DNA from: an uncultured Subdoligranulum sp.
GTDB taxonomy: Bacteria; Bacillota; Clostridia; Oscillospirales; Ruminococcaceae
NCBI RefSeq assembly: GCF_963931595.1
Contig: NZ_OZ007030.1
Location: 2,927,240-2,991,239 of the forward strand
Length of the DNA stretch: 64,000 nucleotides
Reading direction: 5' to 3'
This document shows, piece after piece, positions 1 to 8,300 of this stretch. A program made the translations under genes and the position numbers. Each line of letters starts with the position of its first letter. Position 1 is the first letter of the stretch. The notes under the pieces are model-generated. The model was not told where the DNA came from. It searched no databases and saw only the letters and a program-made list of their open reading frames with translations.

Positions 1-490
1 CCTGGGCGTAGCCCGCCGCGTCGCTGGCCTGCCCGTAGTAGGCCTTGGCCAGCTCCATGCAGTCGCCGCCCCAGCTGCCCGTGATGGGAATGCCGTTGTA
101 CACCAGGTTCATCGACGCCAGCAGATGCCCGAAGTCGATGCCCTGGCCATTGGGCAGCGTCACCGTGTTCATCCCCTGCAGCGCCGCCAGGTCGGCGTCA
201 TTCTGGGACACATAGCTCTCAAACTCGGTGTCCCGGGCGCCGGCGGTCAGCTGCCACATGGTGGTATTGTAGTCCCCGGTGCGGGTGTAGGAGAGCGTCA
301 GCAGGATGGGGTCGGCGTCATGGTCCGCCGCATAACTTACCGCCAGGTCCTGCAGCCGGCCCAGGCGGTCCAGCGTTTCGTCATAGTCCGCCGCCGCAGC
401 GCGCGGGGCAGCCCAGAACAACAGGGCCGCCAGCAGTCCCAGCAGCGCCAGCAGCCGGGACGGTCGGATCGTGTGGGAATACGTGGTCAA
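1..490 (-). CDS. Secreted protein, unknown function (3' end cut by window)
   Basis: The reading frame runs leftward from a TTG at 490 and leaves the window still open, so only about 163 residues are visible. An upstream in-frame TAG at 509-511 leaves TTG as the only practical start; a GGAGG at 494-498 lies only 3 nt before it, which is unusually close. The N-terminus has Arg residues, a Leu/Ala-rich hydrophobic stretch and an Ala-rich cleavage region before ADYDE, which reads as a signal peptide. The mature part contains GSWGGDC and an acidic, Asp-rich segment. I do not recognise the family. The gene is divergent from the membrane glycosyltransferase gene at 654. Confidence 0.6.
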   Translation of the reverse strand, partial: MTTYSHTIRPSRLLALLGLLAALLFWAAPRAAAADYDETLDRLGRLQDLAVSYAADHDADPILLTLSYTRTGDYNTTMWQLTAGARDTEFESYVSQNDADLAALQGMNTVTLPNGQGIDFGHLLASMNLVYNGIPITGSWGGDCMELAKAYYGQASDAAGYAQ

Positions 491-526
491 GCACCTCCAT
501 GGTTGTTTCTAATTTGTAACCTTTAT

Positions 527-556
527 AGTATACCATACCGGCAGGGCCTTTGTCAC
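527..556 (-). promoter_or_regulatory. Promoter for the leftward secreted-protein gene
   Basis: On the minus strand a GTGACA (551-556) is followed after 18 nt by TATACT (527-532), about 37 nt before the TTG start at 490. The match is reasonable but not consensus at -35. Confidence 0.45.
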
Positions 557-592
557 GAAATTTTTGTGAAAGGCGCAGAACCTCCCGCCCCC

Positions 593-621
593 TTTACTTG
601 AAGCCGGCCCTGCCGTATAAT
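593..621 (+). promoter_or_regulatory. Promoter for the glycosyltransferase-like gene
   Basis: TTTACT at 593-598 and a perfect TATAAT at 616-621 are separated by 17 nt. The ATG at 654 and its GGAGGA at 641-646 follow directly. Confidence 0.5.
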
Positions 622-653
622 GGCTGTAACAATCATAACGGAGGACACCCACC

Positions 654-2429
654 ATGACAAGGGGTAAAAAATACCAGGGCTGGCTGCTGGTGGCCGCCCT
701 GTTCCTGCTGTGCACCCTGGTGTACGGCCTGCTCAGCAGCTATCCCCGGGAACTGGCCGTCTACAGCGACGAGGTCCGCTATCTGGACATCGCCCGCAGT
801 CTGTGGCAGGGCCGCGGCCTGCGGGTGCGCAACATGCCCAGCGATTACCAGAAGATCCTTTACCCCCTGTGCATCCTGCCCGCCCTTCTTTTAAAAACCA
901 CCGCCGCCCAGATCACCGCCATCGGCTGGCTGAACGCCGCCTGGGCTTCCAGCGCCGTCTTCCCGGCCTGCGCTTTGGCCCGGGCCACCGGCCAGAACCG
1001 CCGCCGCACCGCCTTCCTCGTGGCCGTCACGGCGGTGCTGCCCACCCTGTCCGCCTGCGCTACCTTCATGAGCGAGACGGTCTTCCTGCCCCTCTCCCTG
1101 TGGCAGGTCTATTTCCTCTGGCGCGCCATGGCCGCCGCCCCCCGGGCCCGCATCGGATGGAGCGCCCTGGCCGGGGCCTGGTGTTTTCTGCTCTATTTAA
1201 ATAAAGAAGTGGCCCTTTACTACCTCATCGCCTGGGTGCTGCTGCGCCTCTGGGTCACCGCCCACGACCCCCGCAGCTGGCGGGGCGAGCTGGCCGGGGT
1301 GGCCGCCCTGCTGGGGGCCTTCCTCGTCTGCTTTGTGGCCGCCAAACTCACCCTCTTTGCGGGGCTGGGCAACTCCTACAACCAGACCGGCTGGCTCACC
1401 GCCGAGCAGTGGGCCTTTTTGCCCTTTGCGGTGGTCTGCGACCTGCTCTTCACCGTGCTGGCCTTCGGGGTCTTCCCGGTGCTGGTGCCGCTGACCGCGC
1501 TGCGCCGCCCCCGCCCCGGCACCGACCCCCGCCGCACCCAGCTGCCGCTGCTTCTGCTGCTGGCCTTGGGGCTGGGTGTGGGCGTCGTGGCCTGGAGCAT
1601 CACCGTGCGGGAGGACCTGGGCTCCGATTCCCCCCGCCAGCACATGCGCTACCTGGAACCGCTGCTGATCCCTTTGCTGCTGGTGACGTTGGACGCCCTG
1701 GACGGCGCCCTGACACCGCTGCGTCGCCGGGTGCTGGCGGGGCTGACCGCCCTGTGGGGGCTGGGCTTTCTCGTCTTTTGCCGGGATATCGGCCCCGGCG
1801 CCGGGGACAACACCTTTTTGCAGTGGTTTGACTTTGTGGCCGACCGTCTCGACCGTCTGCCGGTGCTGGGCTTTTCCGGCTGGTTGCTGGTGTGGCGGGC
1901 CGTCATTGTGGCGGGGGCCGCGGCTCTGGGAGTGGCTCTTGTACGGCGCAAAGCCCGCAAACCTTTGGCCGCGGCGGCCCTGGTGCTCTGCGTGCTTTGC
2001 TACGCCGGGGAATGGCGCATCAACCGCTGGACCTACGGCGTGGAGGAGAGCGCCGTGCAGGCGGCCAGCGCCCTCAACGATTCCCTCAAAACCCTGGAGG
2101 GCACGGTACTGTTCATCCCGGACGGCGTGCGCCAGCGGGACAGCCAGCTCATCGACACCTACGTGGACCGGGATGTCTACCTCTGCGAGTATGAGACGCT
2201 GGCGGCGGGGGGATTGCTGGACGACGGCGTGCTGGACCTGGGGACCGAAAAGCCCGGCCCCGAGTACCCCGGCCGCCCCTACGAGGACCTGACAGAGGCC
2301 GACTGGATCCTGGTCTCCGACGGCGTGCCGCTGGATACGGCGGGGCTGGAACCCTCCGGCATCCAATGCCCGGCGGGGTATACCCTGTGGCGCAACCCCC
2401 ACCCCGACCGGGTGACCTTCACCGGGTGA
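654..2429 (+). CDS. Polytopic membrane glycosyltransferase-like protein (GT-C/ArnT-like)
   Basis: The 591-residue protein has about ten hydrophobic segments and begins with a membrane anchor followed by an outward loop with SDEVRYLDIARSL. That acidic S-D-E plus Y-x-x-x-A-R pattern is typical of the first loop of GT-C lipid-linked sugar transferases (PMT/ArnT type), where the Asp is catalytic. The C-terminal ~130 residues after the last membrane segment are soluble and presumably extracytoplasmic. The likely role is transfer of a sugar from a polyprenyl-phosphate donor to a cell-envelope acceptor, but donor and acceptor cannot be read from the sequence. The start ATG has GGAGGA 7 nt upstream. 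The gene stands alone between its own promoter and that of nfnA. Confidence 0.7.
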   Translation: MTRGKKYQGWLLVAALFLLCTLVYGLLSSYPRELAVYSDEVRYLDIARSLWQGRGLRVRNMPSDYQKILYPLCILPALLLKTTAAQITAIGWLNAAWASSAVFPACALARATGQNRRRTAFLVAVTAVLPTLSACATFMSETVFLPLSLWQVYFLWRAMAAAPRARIGWSALAGAWCFLLYLNKEVALYYLIAWVLLRLWVTAHDPRSWRGELAGVAALLGAFLVCFVAAKLTLFAGLGNSYNQTGWLTAEQWAFLPFAVVCDLLFTVLAFGVFPVLVPLTALRRPRPGTDPRRTQLPLLLLLALGLGVGVVAWSITVREDLGSDSPRQHMRYLEPLLIPLLLVTLDALDGALTPLRRRVLAGLTALWGLGFLVFCRDIGPGAGDNTFLQWFDFVADRLDRLPVLGFSGWLLVWRAVIVAGAAALGVALVRRKARKPLAAAALVLCVLCYAGEWRINRWTYGVEESAVQAASALNDSLKTLEGTVLFIPDGVRQRDSQLIDTYVDRDVYLCEYETLAAGGLLDDGVLDLGTEKPGPEYPGRPYEDLTEADWILVSDGVPLDTAGLEPSGIQCPAGYTLWRNPHPDRVTFTG

Positions 2430-2468
2430 AAATCATCGAATTTGCAAAGGTTGGCCGCCTCTTCGTTC

Positions 2469-2497
2469 TTTACAAGGGGGACCAAATACGGTACAAT
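2469..2497 (+). promoter_or_regulatory. Promoter of the nfnAB operon
   Basis: TTTACA at 2469-2474 and TACAAT at 2492-2497 are separated by exactly 17 nt, about 38 nt upstream of the nfnA start. Confidence 0.6.
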
Positions 2498-2535
2498 GAA
2501 ACCAACCAAAACTACTTACGAAGGAGAGGATCGCT

Positions 2536-3378
2536 TTGTTCACCATCCTGAAACGGCGGGAACTGAACCCCACCGTCACCGAACTGTGGATCCACGCCCC
2601 GCTCATTGCCAAAAAGGCGAAGGCCGGACAGTTCATCATCGTGCGCCCGGGAGAAAATTCCGAGCGCATTCCGCTGACCATCGCGGGCTATGACCGGGAG
2701 GCGGGCACCGTCTCCATCATCTTCCAGGTGGTGGGCGCCGGTACCATGGAGCTGAACGCCCTCAAGGAGGGCGAGGCGGTCCATGACTTCGTGGGCCCCC
2801 TGGGCAAGGCCACCGAGATCGAGGGCCTGAAGAACGTCTGCGTGGTGGGCGGCGGTGTCGGCTGCGCCATCGCGCTGCCGGTGGCCCAGGCGCTCCACGC
2901 CCAGGGCACCCGGGTGACCGGCATTGTGGGCTTCCGCAACAAGGACCTGGTCATCCTGGAGGATGAGTTCCGCGCCTGCTGCGACGACTTCATCATCATG
3001 ACCGACGACGGCTCCTACGGCGAGAAGGGCGTTGTCACCGCCCCGCTGGAAGCCAAGATCAACGAGGGCGCCAACTTCGACGAGGTCATTGCCATCGGCC
3101 CGCTGATCATGATGAAGTTCGTGGTCAAGACCACCAAGCCCCACAACGTCAAGACGGTGGTGTCCATGAACCCCATCATGGTGGACGGCACCGGCATGTG
3201 CGGCGGCTGCCGCCTGACGGTGGGCGGCAAGACCAAGTTCGCCTGCGTGGACGGCCCCGACTTCGACGGCTTTGAAGTGGACTTTGACGAGGCCATGCAC
3301 CGCGGCACGATGTACAAGCCTTTTGAGAGCCACGCCCGCGAGGAAGAGTGCAATCTGCTCAAACAGGAGGTGCAGTGA
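2536..3378 (+). CDS. nfnA: NADH-dependent reduced ferredoxin:NADP+ oxidoreductase, small FAD/[2Fe-2S] subunit
   Basis: The 280-residue protein belongs to the ferredoxin-NADP reductase/dihydroorotate dehydrogenase electron-transfer family. The N-terminal FAD-binding barrel includes GQFIIVRPGE and R-I-P-L-T-I; a Gly-rich nucleotide-binding loop VVGGGVGCAIALPV follows near residue 110. The C-terminal cysteines in MCGGCRLTVGG and FACVDGP provide the [2Fe-2S] ligands. In the Clostridium kluyveri NfnAB complex this subunit takes electrons from NADH and bifurcates them with the large subunit between ferredoxin and NADP(H). The start is TTG with GGAGAGG at 2523-2529. The nfnB start follows 2 nt after the stop, so the pair is translationally coupled. 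Naming of large and small subunits differs between organisms. Confidence 0.9.
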   Translation: MFTILKRRELNPTVTELWIHAPLIAKKAKAGQFIIVRPGENSERIPLTIAGYDREAGTVSIIFQVVGAGTMELNALKEGEAVHDFVGPLGKATEIEGLKNVCVVGGGVGCAIALPVAQALHAQGTRVTGIVGFRNKDLVILEDEFRACCDDFIIMTDDGSYGEKGVVTAPLEAKINEGANFDEVIAIGPLIMMKFVVKTTKPHNVKTVVSMNPIMVDGTGMCGGCRLTVGGKTKFACVDGPDFDGFEVDFDEAMHRGTMYKPFESHAREEECNLLKQEVQ

Positions 3379-3380
3379 TC

Positions 3381-4784
3381 ATGCCCAACATGGACCCGAA
3401 AAAGTGCCCCATGCCCAGCCAGGACCCCAACGTCCGCAACAAGAATTTTAAAGAGGTAGCCCTGGGCTACACCGCCGAGATGGCGGTCACCGAAGCCCAG
3501 CGGTGCCTGCAGTGCAAGAACCATCCCTGCCGTTCGGGCTGCCCGGTGGATATCGATATCCCCGGCTTCATCGCCCACGTGGCCAAGGGCGAGTTCGAGG
3601 AAGCCTACAAGGTCATCGCCCAGTCCAGCGCGCTGCCCGCTGTCTGCGGCCGCGTCTGCCCCCAGGAAAACCAGTGCGAAGGCAAATGCGTCCGTGGCAT
3701 CAAGGGCGAACCGGTGGGCATCGGCCGCCTGGAGCGGTTCGTGGCCGACTGGTACCGGGAGAACGTACATACCAAGCCGGAAAAACCCGCCTCCAACGGC
3801 CACAAGGTGGCTGTCATCGGCGCCGGTCCCTCCGGCCTGACCGCCGCCGGCGACCTGGCCAAGATGGGCTACCAGGTCACCATCTATGAGGCCCTCCATG
3901 TGGCGGGCGGCGTGCTGATGTACGGCATCCCCGAGTTCCGTCTGCCCAAGGACATCGTCCAGCACGAGGTGGAAGGCCTCAAGGAGCTGGGCGTGGATAT
4001 CGAGTGCAACATGGTCATGGGCAAGGTGCTCACGGTGGATGAGCTGCTCAACGAATACGGCTTCGAGGCCGTCTACATTGCCTCCGGCGCCGGCCTGCCC
4101 CGCTTCATGGGCATCCCCGGCGAGAGCCTCAACGGCGTCTACTCCGCCAACGAGTACCTGACCCGCGTCAACCTGATGAAGGCCTACCTGCCCGATTCCC
4201 ACACCCCCATCATGAAGTCCCGTGCCGTGGCCGTGGTAGGCGGCGGCAACGTGGCCATGGACGCCGCCCGCTGTGCCAAGCGGTTGGGCGCCGAGACGGT
4301 CTACATCGTCTACCGCCGGGGCATGGCCGAACTGCCCGCCCGGAAAGAGGAAGTGGAGCACGCCGAGGAGGAAGGCATCATCTTCAAGACGCTGACCAAC
4401 CCCGTGGAAGTGCTGGGCGACGAGAACGGCTGGGTCCGCGGCATGACCTGCGTGGAGATGGAACTGGGCGAGCCCGATGAATCGGGACGCCGCCGTCCCA
4501 TCGTCAAGGAGGGCAGCGAGTTCGAGCTGGACGTGGATACCATGATCATGGCGCTGGGCACCAGCCCCAACCCGCTGATCCGTTCCACCACCCCGGGCCT
4601 CGAAGCGGACCGCCACGGCTGCCTCATCACCAACGGCCCCGACGGCCTCACCAGCCGCCCCTTCGTCTATGCGGGCGGTGACGCCGTCACCGGTGCGGCC
4701 ACCGTCATTCTGGCCATGGGCGCCGGCAAGGAAGCCGCCAAGGCCATCGACAAGGCTATCAAAGAAAAATACGGCGAAGCCTGA
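3381..4784 (+). CDS. nfnB: NADH-dependent reduced ferredoxin:NADP+ oxidoreductase, large GltD-like subunit
   Basis: The 467-residue flavoprotein has an N-terminal Cys-rich domain with CLQCKNHPCRSGCP and CGRVCPQENQCEGKC that binds two [4Fe-4S] clusters. An FAD-binding loop GAGPSGLTAAGDLAKMG and a second dinucleotide loop GGGNVAMDAARCAKRLG follow, then a C-terminal FAD motif with YAGGDAVTGAATV. This is the architecture of glutamate synthase beta-chain relatives. Because it is paired with nfnA and no glutamate synthase large subunit is present, the NfnB role is the better assignment. I chose ATG 3381, which has AGGAGG at 3365-3370, over in-frame starts inside nfnA. The product supplies NADPH for biosynthesis from NADH plus reduced ferredoxin in a fermentative anaerobe. 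Confidence 0.9.
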   Translation: MPNMDPKKCPMPSQDPNVRNKNFKEVALGYTAEMAVTEAQRCLQCKNHPCRSGCPVDIDIPGFIAHVAKGEFEEAYKVIAQSSALPAVCGRVCPQENQCEGKCVRGIKGEPVGIGRLERFVADWYRENVHTKPEKPASNGHKVAVIGAGPSGLTAAGDLAKMGYQVTIYEALHVAGGVLMYGIPEFRLPKDIVQHEVEGLKELGVDIECNMVMGKVLTVDELLNEYGFEAVYIASGAGLPRFMGIPGESLNGVYSANEYLTRVNLMKAYLPDSHTPIMKSRAVAVVGGGNVAMDAARCAKRLGAETVYIVYRRGMAELPARKEEVEHAEEEGIIFKTLTNPVEVLGDENGWVRGMTCVEMELGEPDESGRRRPIVKEGSEFELDVDTMIMALGTSPNPLIRSTTPGLEADRHGCLITNGPDGLTSRPFVYAGGDAVTGAATVILAMGAGKEAAKAIDKAIKEKYGEA

Positions 4785-4802
4785 CCGGTTTTGCAGTTTT
4801 GC

Positions 4803-4833
4803 ATCCCCCGCGCCTTCCGGCGCGGGGGATTTT
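4803..4833 (+). terminator. Rho-independent terminator after nfnB
   Basis: A 12-bp perfect stem (4803-4814 with 4819-4830) closes a TTCC loop and ends in a short T run. It follows the nfnB stop by 18 nt. Confidence 0.85.
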
Positions 4834-5043
4834 GCATATACAGGGGCAAAAATAACGAAAAAATAGTTATGTTGCAAAACTCCATGTACACGGTGTCAAA
4901 AGATCCGAACGGGCGTACTTTTATAAGAGCCGTGGCGCGGGAATTTGAATAAAACGGGGGCGGGCGGCGCGCCGGGGGACGGGGCGGGCCGCCTGTTTTT
5001 GCGCTTTCTTTTTGTGGAAACTGTCAAATCGACGCAGGGACGC

Positions 5044-5072
5044 TTGATTTGAAAGGAGGCTTGTGCTATTAT
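5044..5072 (+). promoter_or_regulatory. Candidate promoter of the surface-protein gene
   Basis: TTGATT at 5044-5049 and TATTAT at 5067-5072 are spaced 17 nt. They lie about 290 nt upstream of the start codon at 5360, which implies a long leader. The rest of the gap from 4834 to 5043 is a mix of AT-rich and very GC-rich sequence in which I see no gene. Confidence 0.45.
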
Positions 5073-5078
5073 AGTCAC

Positions 5079-5342
5079 GCAACTTTTTATATGTATCATT
5101 ATACTTTCGGTGGACTGGGCGCATCCGGCCTTATCCGGGCAACGAGAATGGGAACCGATCAGCCGGCGGACTTTGCGGCCCGCATGGCAACAGAATATAA
5201 GTTTCGTTGCATAAAAATAACCGCGCCCTCTGCCAAGACCGCCTGCCGGGCGAAAGCCCGCTGCAGGCCCGTGCTCCTTTCAGGCTGCGCAGGCCGCCCC
5301 AACGGGTTGTCTGGGCTCATATACGTCAGAAGATCCAATGGT
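5079..5342 (+). other. Long, GC-rich, potentially structured 5' leader
   Basis: About 265 nt between the candidate promoter and the ribosome binding site contain no convincing reading frame. They include several hairpin-forming stretches, for example CGGGCGAAAGCCCG near 5248-5261. I could not match it to a riboswitch class I know. It may control expression of the large surface protein, or the true promoter may lie closer to the gene. Confidence 0.3.
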
Positions 5343-5359
5343 AAGGAGGAATTTACACC

Positions 5360-8300
5360 ATGCGATTTTGGAAGAAACGACTCCAACGTGTGGCCGCGAT
5401 GGTATGTTCGGTAGCGCTTGTTGCCAGCATGATGCCCACCGCCGCCTTTGCGACGGAGCCGGAACCCACCCCGACGCCGGAACCGACCCCGGTCGTCGAA
5501 ACGACCCCGACGCCGGAACCGAGCGAAAGCCCGGAAAGCACCGATGCGACGGTGACCACGCCTGCGCCCGGCACGGACGCGGACAGCACCGCTGCGCCCA
5601 GTGAGGAGCCCACCGAGACCCCGGATGGCTCCCCTGCGCCCAGCGAGGAGCCCACCGAGACCCCGGACGGCTCGCCTGCGCCCAGCGAGGAACCCGTGGA
5701 AAGCCCGGAACCTTCCGGGGAACCGGCGGACGCTGCCACTGCGCCCAGTGGGGAGACCACGGACAGCACCACTGTGCCCGGTGAGGAAGGCACGGAGACT
5801 ACGGACAGCACCACTGTGCCCAATGCGGAAAATGTGGAACAGCAGGTGTCCGTCCCGCAGACGCTGAAGGCAGCCGATGCCGTGCCATTCAATGTCGAAG
5901 AAAAAGCTGCCGACCATGTAGGGCTTGGCGAAATTTATGCCGATGCGGAGAATCGCATTTTCCTGACCCTAAGTGATGGTGATGAAGCTTCGGCCCCTTT
6001 ACAGACGGGAACATTTATCATTCAGTTGGATGGGGAAGAACTGGCAAGGGTTACAGTTTCAAATTTGCCGGCATACAGCCTGTTCTTAAATATCAATGCT
6101 GTTGAGTATCAAGTGGAGGCTTGGGGGGACTCGAGTAATATTACGGTAAGTAAAGACGACGCATTCGATCGCCGAGGCTACAAGATTTCAAATCTTACCC
6201 CGCGTATAGATACAGAGTATACGGTTACTGTCAATTTTACAGCGCCTGCCGTAAAAGATCACGATGCAATTGTGATTCAAGATAACGAGAATTTTTACGG
6301 TACTTTTTATTGGACCAAGGGCACTGCGACGGCAGATGATTTTGCGCGTCCGATCAAGGTGTATGTAGATGATGCGCTCAAGTATGATGGGACTATCCAG
6401 ACTCCGAAAGACTTGAGCCAACTTGAGTACTGGTTTGAGGCAAATTTGGAAAAGTACACAAGCGAAGTACGCATTGATAGCGATGACTTGGACCAATACA
6501 CGAGGAAGAATGTCACAGTATATTTGACTACTAAGTGCCCTTGCGGTAAAGAAAACTGTCAATGTGCTGGTAGTTGTGATTGCATCTCGGATTGTAATTG
6601 CCCGGAGTGCGTCCCTGTAGAGGGAGAGGATATGATCGTTACTCCCTACGGTACGATCACATATGATGATGATGCCGAAGGCGTCAAGGTGAAGATGTCG
6701 GTGGAAATTTATGTCAATGGGGAATTGGCAACCACGACAAAACAATTCACAACTACAAGTGCGGTGCATGGCAGCTTGGGCTTTAGCGCAAATGAAGCAC
6801 ATGGTTACCATTTCTTCGCCGTCGGTGAAGCGAAAAATAGTTATGATCTGCTTTGCAAAAAATATGGTGAAACGGAATATCAACACAATAGATCCAGTTG
6901 GTATCCTACAAAAGGCGATGAGCGTATTGTCTTTGCTAATGTAACGGACGAAGAAGACTATATTCTGCGCATCTATACATGGACATTTGATAACTACACA
7001 ACTTTGGATGTCGGTTTCAGAAATGGAACCAATAGTGATGTGACGGGTTACTATATTTCTTATGTGGCCCGTGACCCGAAGACGGGTGAAGATCGTGTTT
7101 ACTCTTACCCTGCTACATCCTTTGAGGTAACACAGCCACAAATCATTCCCTTCGGCCGTGAAGTTACTTTGACGGCACAGTGCGTGTCGGGCAAAGAAGT
7201 TACAACGTGGAGAGCCGAAGCTTATGGTTATACGAATTTGCTCATTTATGGTGAACGTGGAGGCAATGGTCCTAAAGTTGCGCCACAAGATGGATACGGT
7301 AATGCGGTTACCATAATCCCGTATGGCTCTACGGTTCGGGAATTGGTAAATATCTATATCGTTGAAACTGGAAACGCGGCTCCTGAGAAGTACCACGACG
7401 GCGACCCCATTCAGATCAAGGTCTATCTGAAGGATAAAGACCACGACGTTACTGAAACGTGGAAGCAATACATTACACTGAGCGACGATACCAAGACACA
7501 GAAGCTTGAGTACAAGTATAACAAAGATACGAGAGTAATCGACGCTACGTATCAGTACGAGATCTACAATTGTGCCGACATCAGCATGGCGGCCAACACC
7601 GGTTATACCGTGCAGGCGGTGAAGGCTAATCTTGTCTATGGACAAGAGGGCAGCGACGGAATTACTGCGAAGAAGCTGGACAATGTGCAGGGCGGCTCTA
7701 CAGTCGAGATTTATCTGGCCCCCGCCTATACGGTCGAGTATTATGTGGGCGGAAATGACACTGAGTCCGACGAATATACAGACGCTAAGGTCTACTCTGT
7801 AGATAAGACTGAATTGACGGCTGGCGGCACGGTGCCGAACGAGGACAATACGTCGGATGAGGACAAAAACCATGACGCTCAGGGTATGCAGAAAGAGTAC
7901 CCTGTCACGTGGAAAGCAGCCATCAATGATACCATTACGCTGGTGGGTGCTACCGGCCTGAACGCCTGGTATCCCAAGTGGGATGAGACGAGCGGCACGG
8001 TTGACGGCAATAAGCTGGACACTACGTTGAAGCTGGCTACGATTCTGGCTGACACCGAGGGCGCTATTTACACGGTTAATGGCAACGTCATCAAGTTCTT
8101 CGGCGAGACCGCGAACGAAGGCGTTGATTTGACGAAGTCTATTGTCAGTGTCAAGCGTGGCGAGACGACTTTGACGGAGAATGATATTCCGGCTACGCTC
8201 AAAGTCGACGACGTGGTGACCTATCAGGTTGAAGTCGAGAACACCGGCAACGTGGCGCTGTCTGGTCTGACTATTACCGATACTCTCACTGCACGGGGAG

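Noticed and set aside
3381..4784. Glutamate synthase small subunit (gltD)
   Set aside because: The fold is shared, but there is no large subunit and the gene is coupled to nfnA, so NfnB is better.
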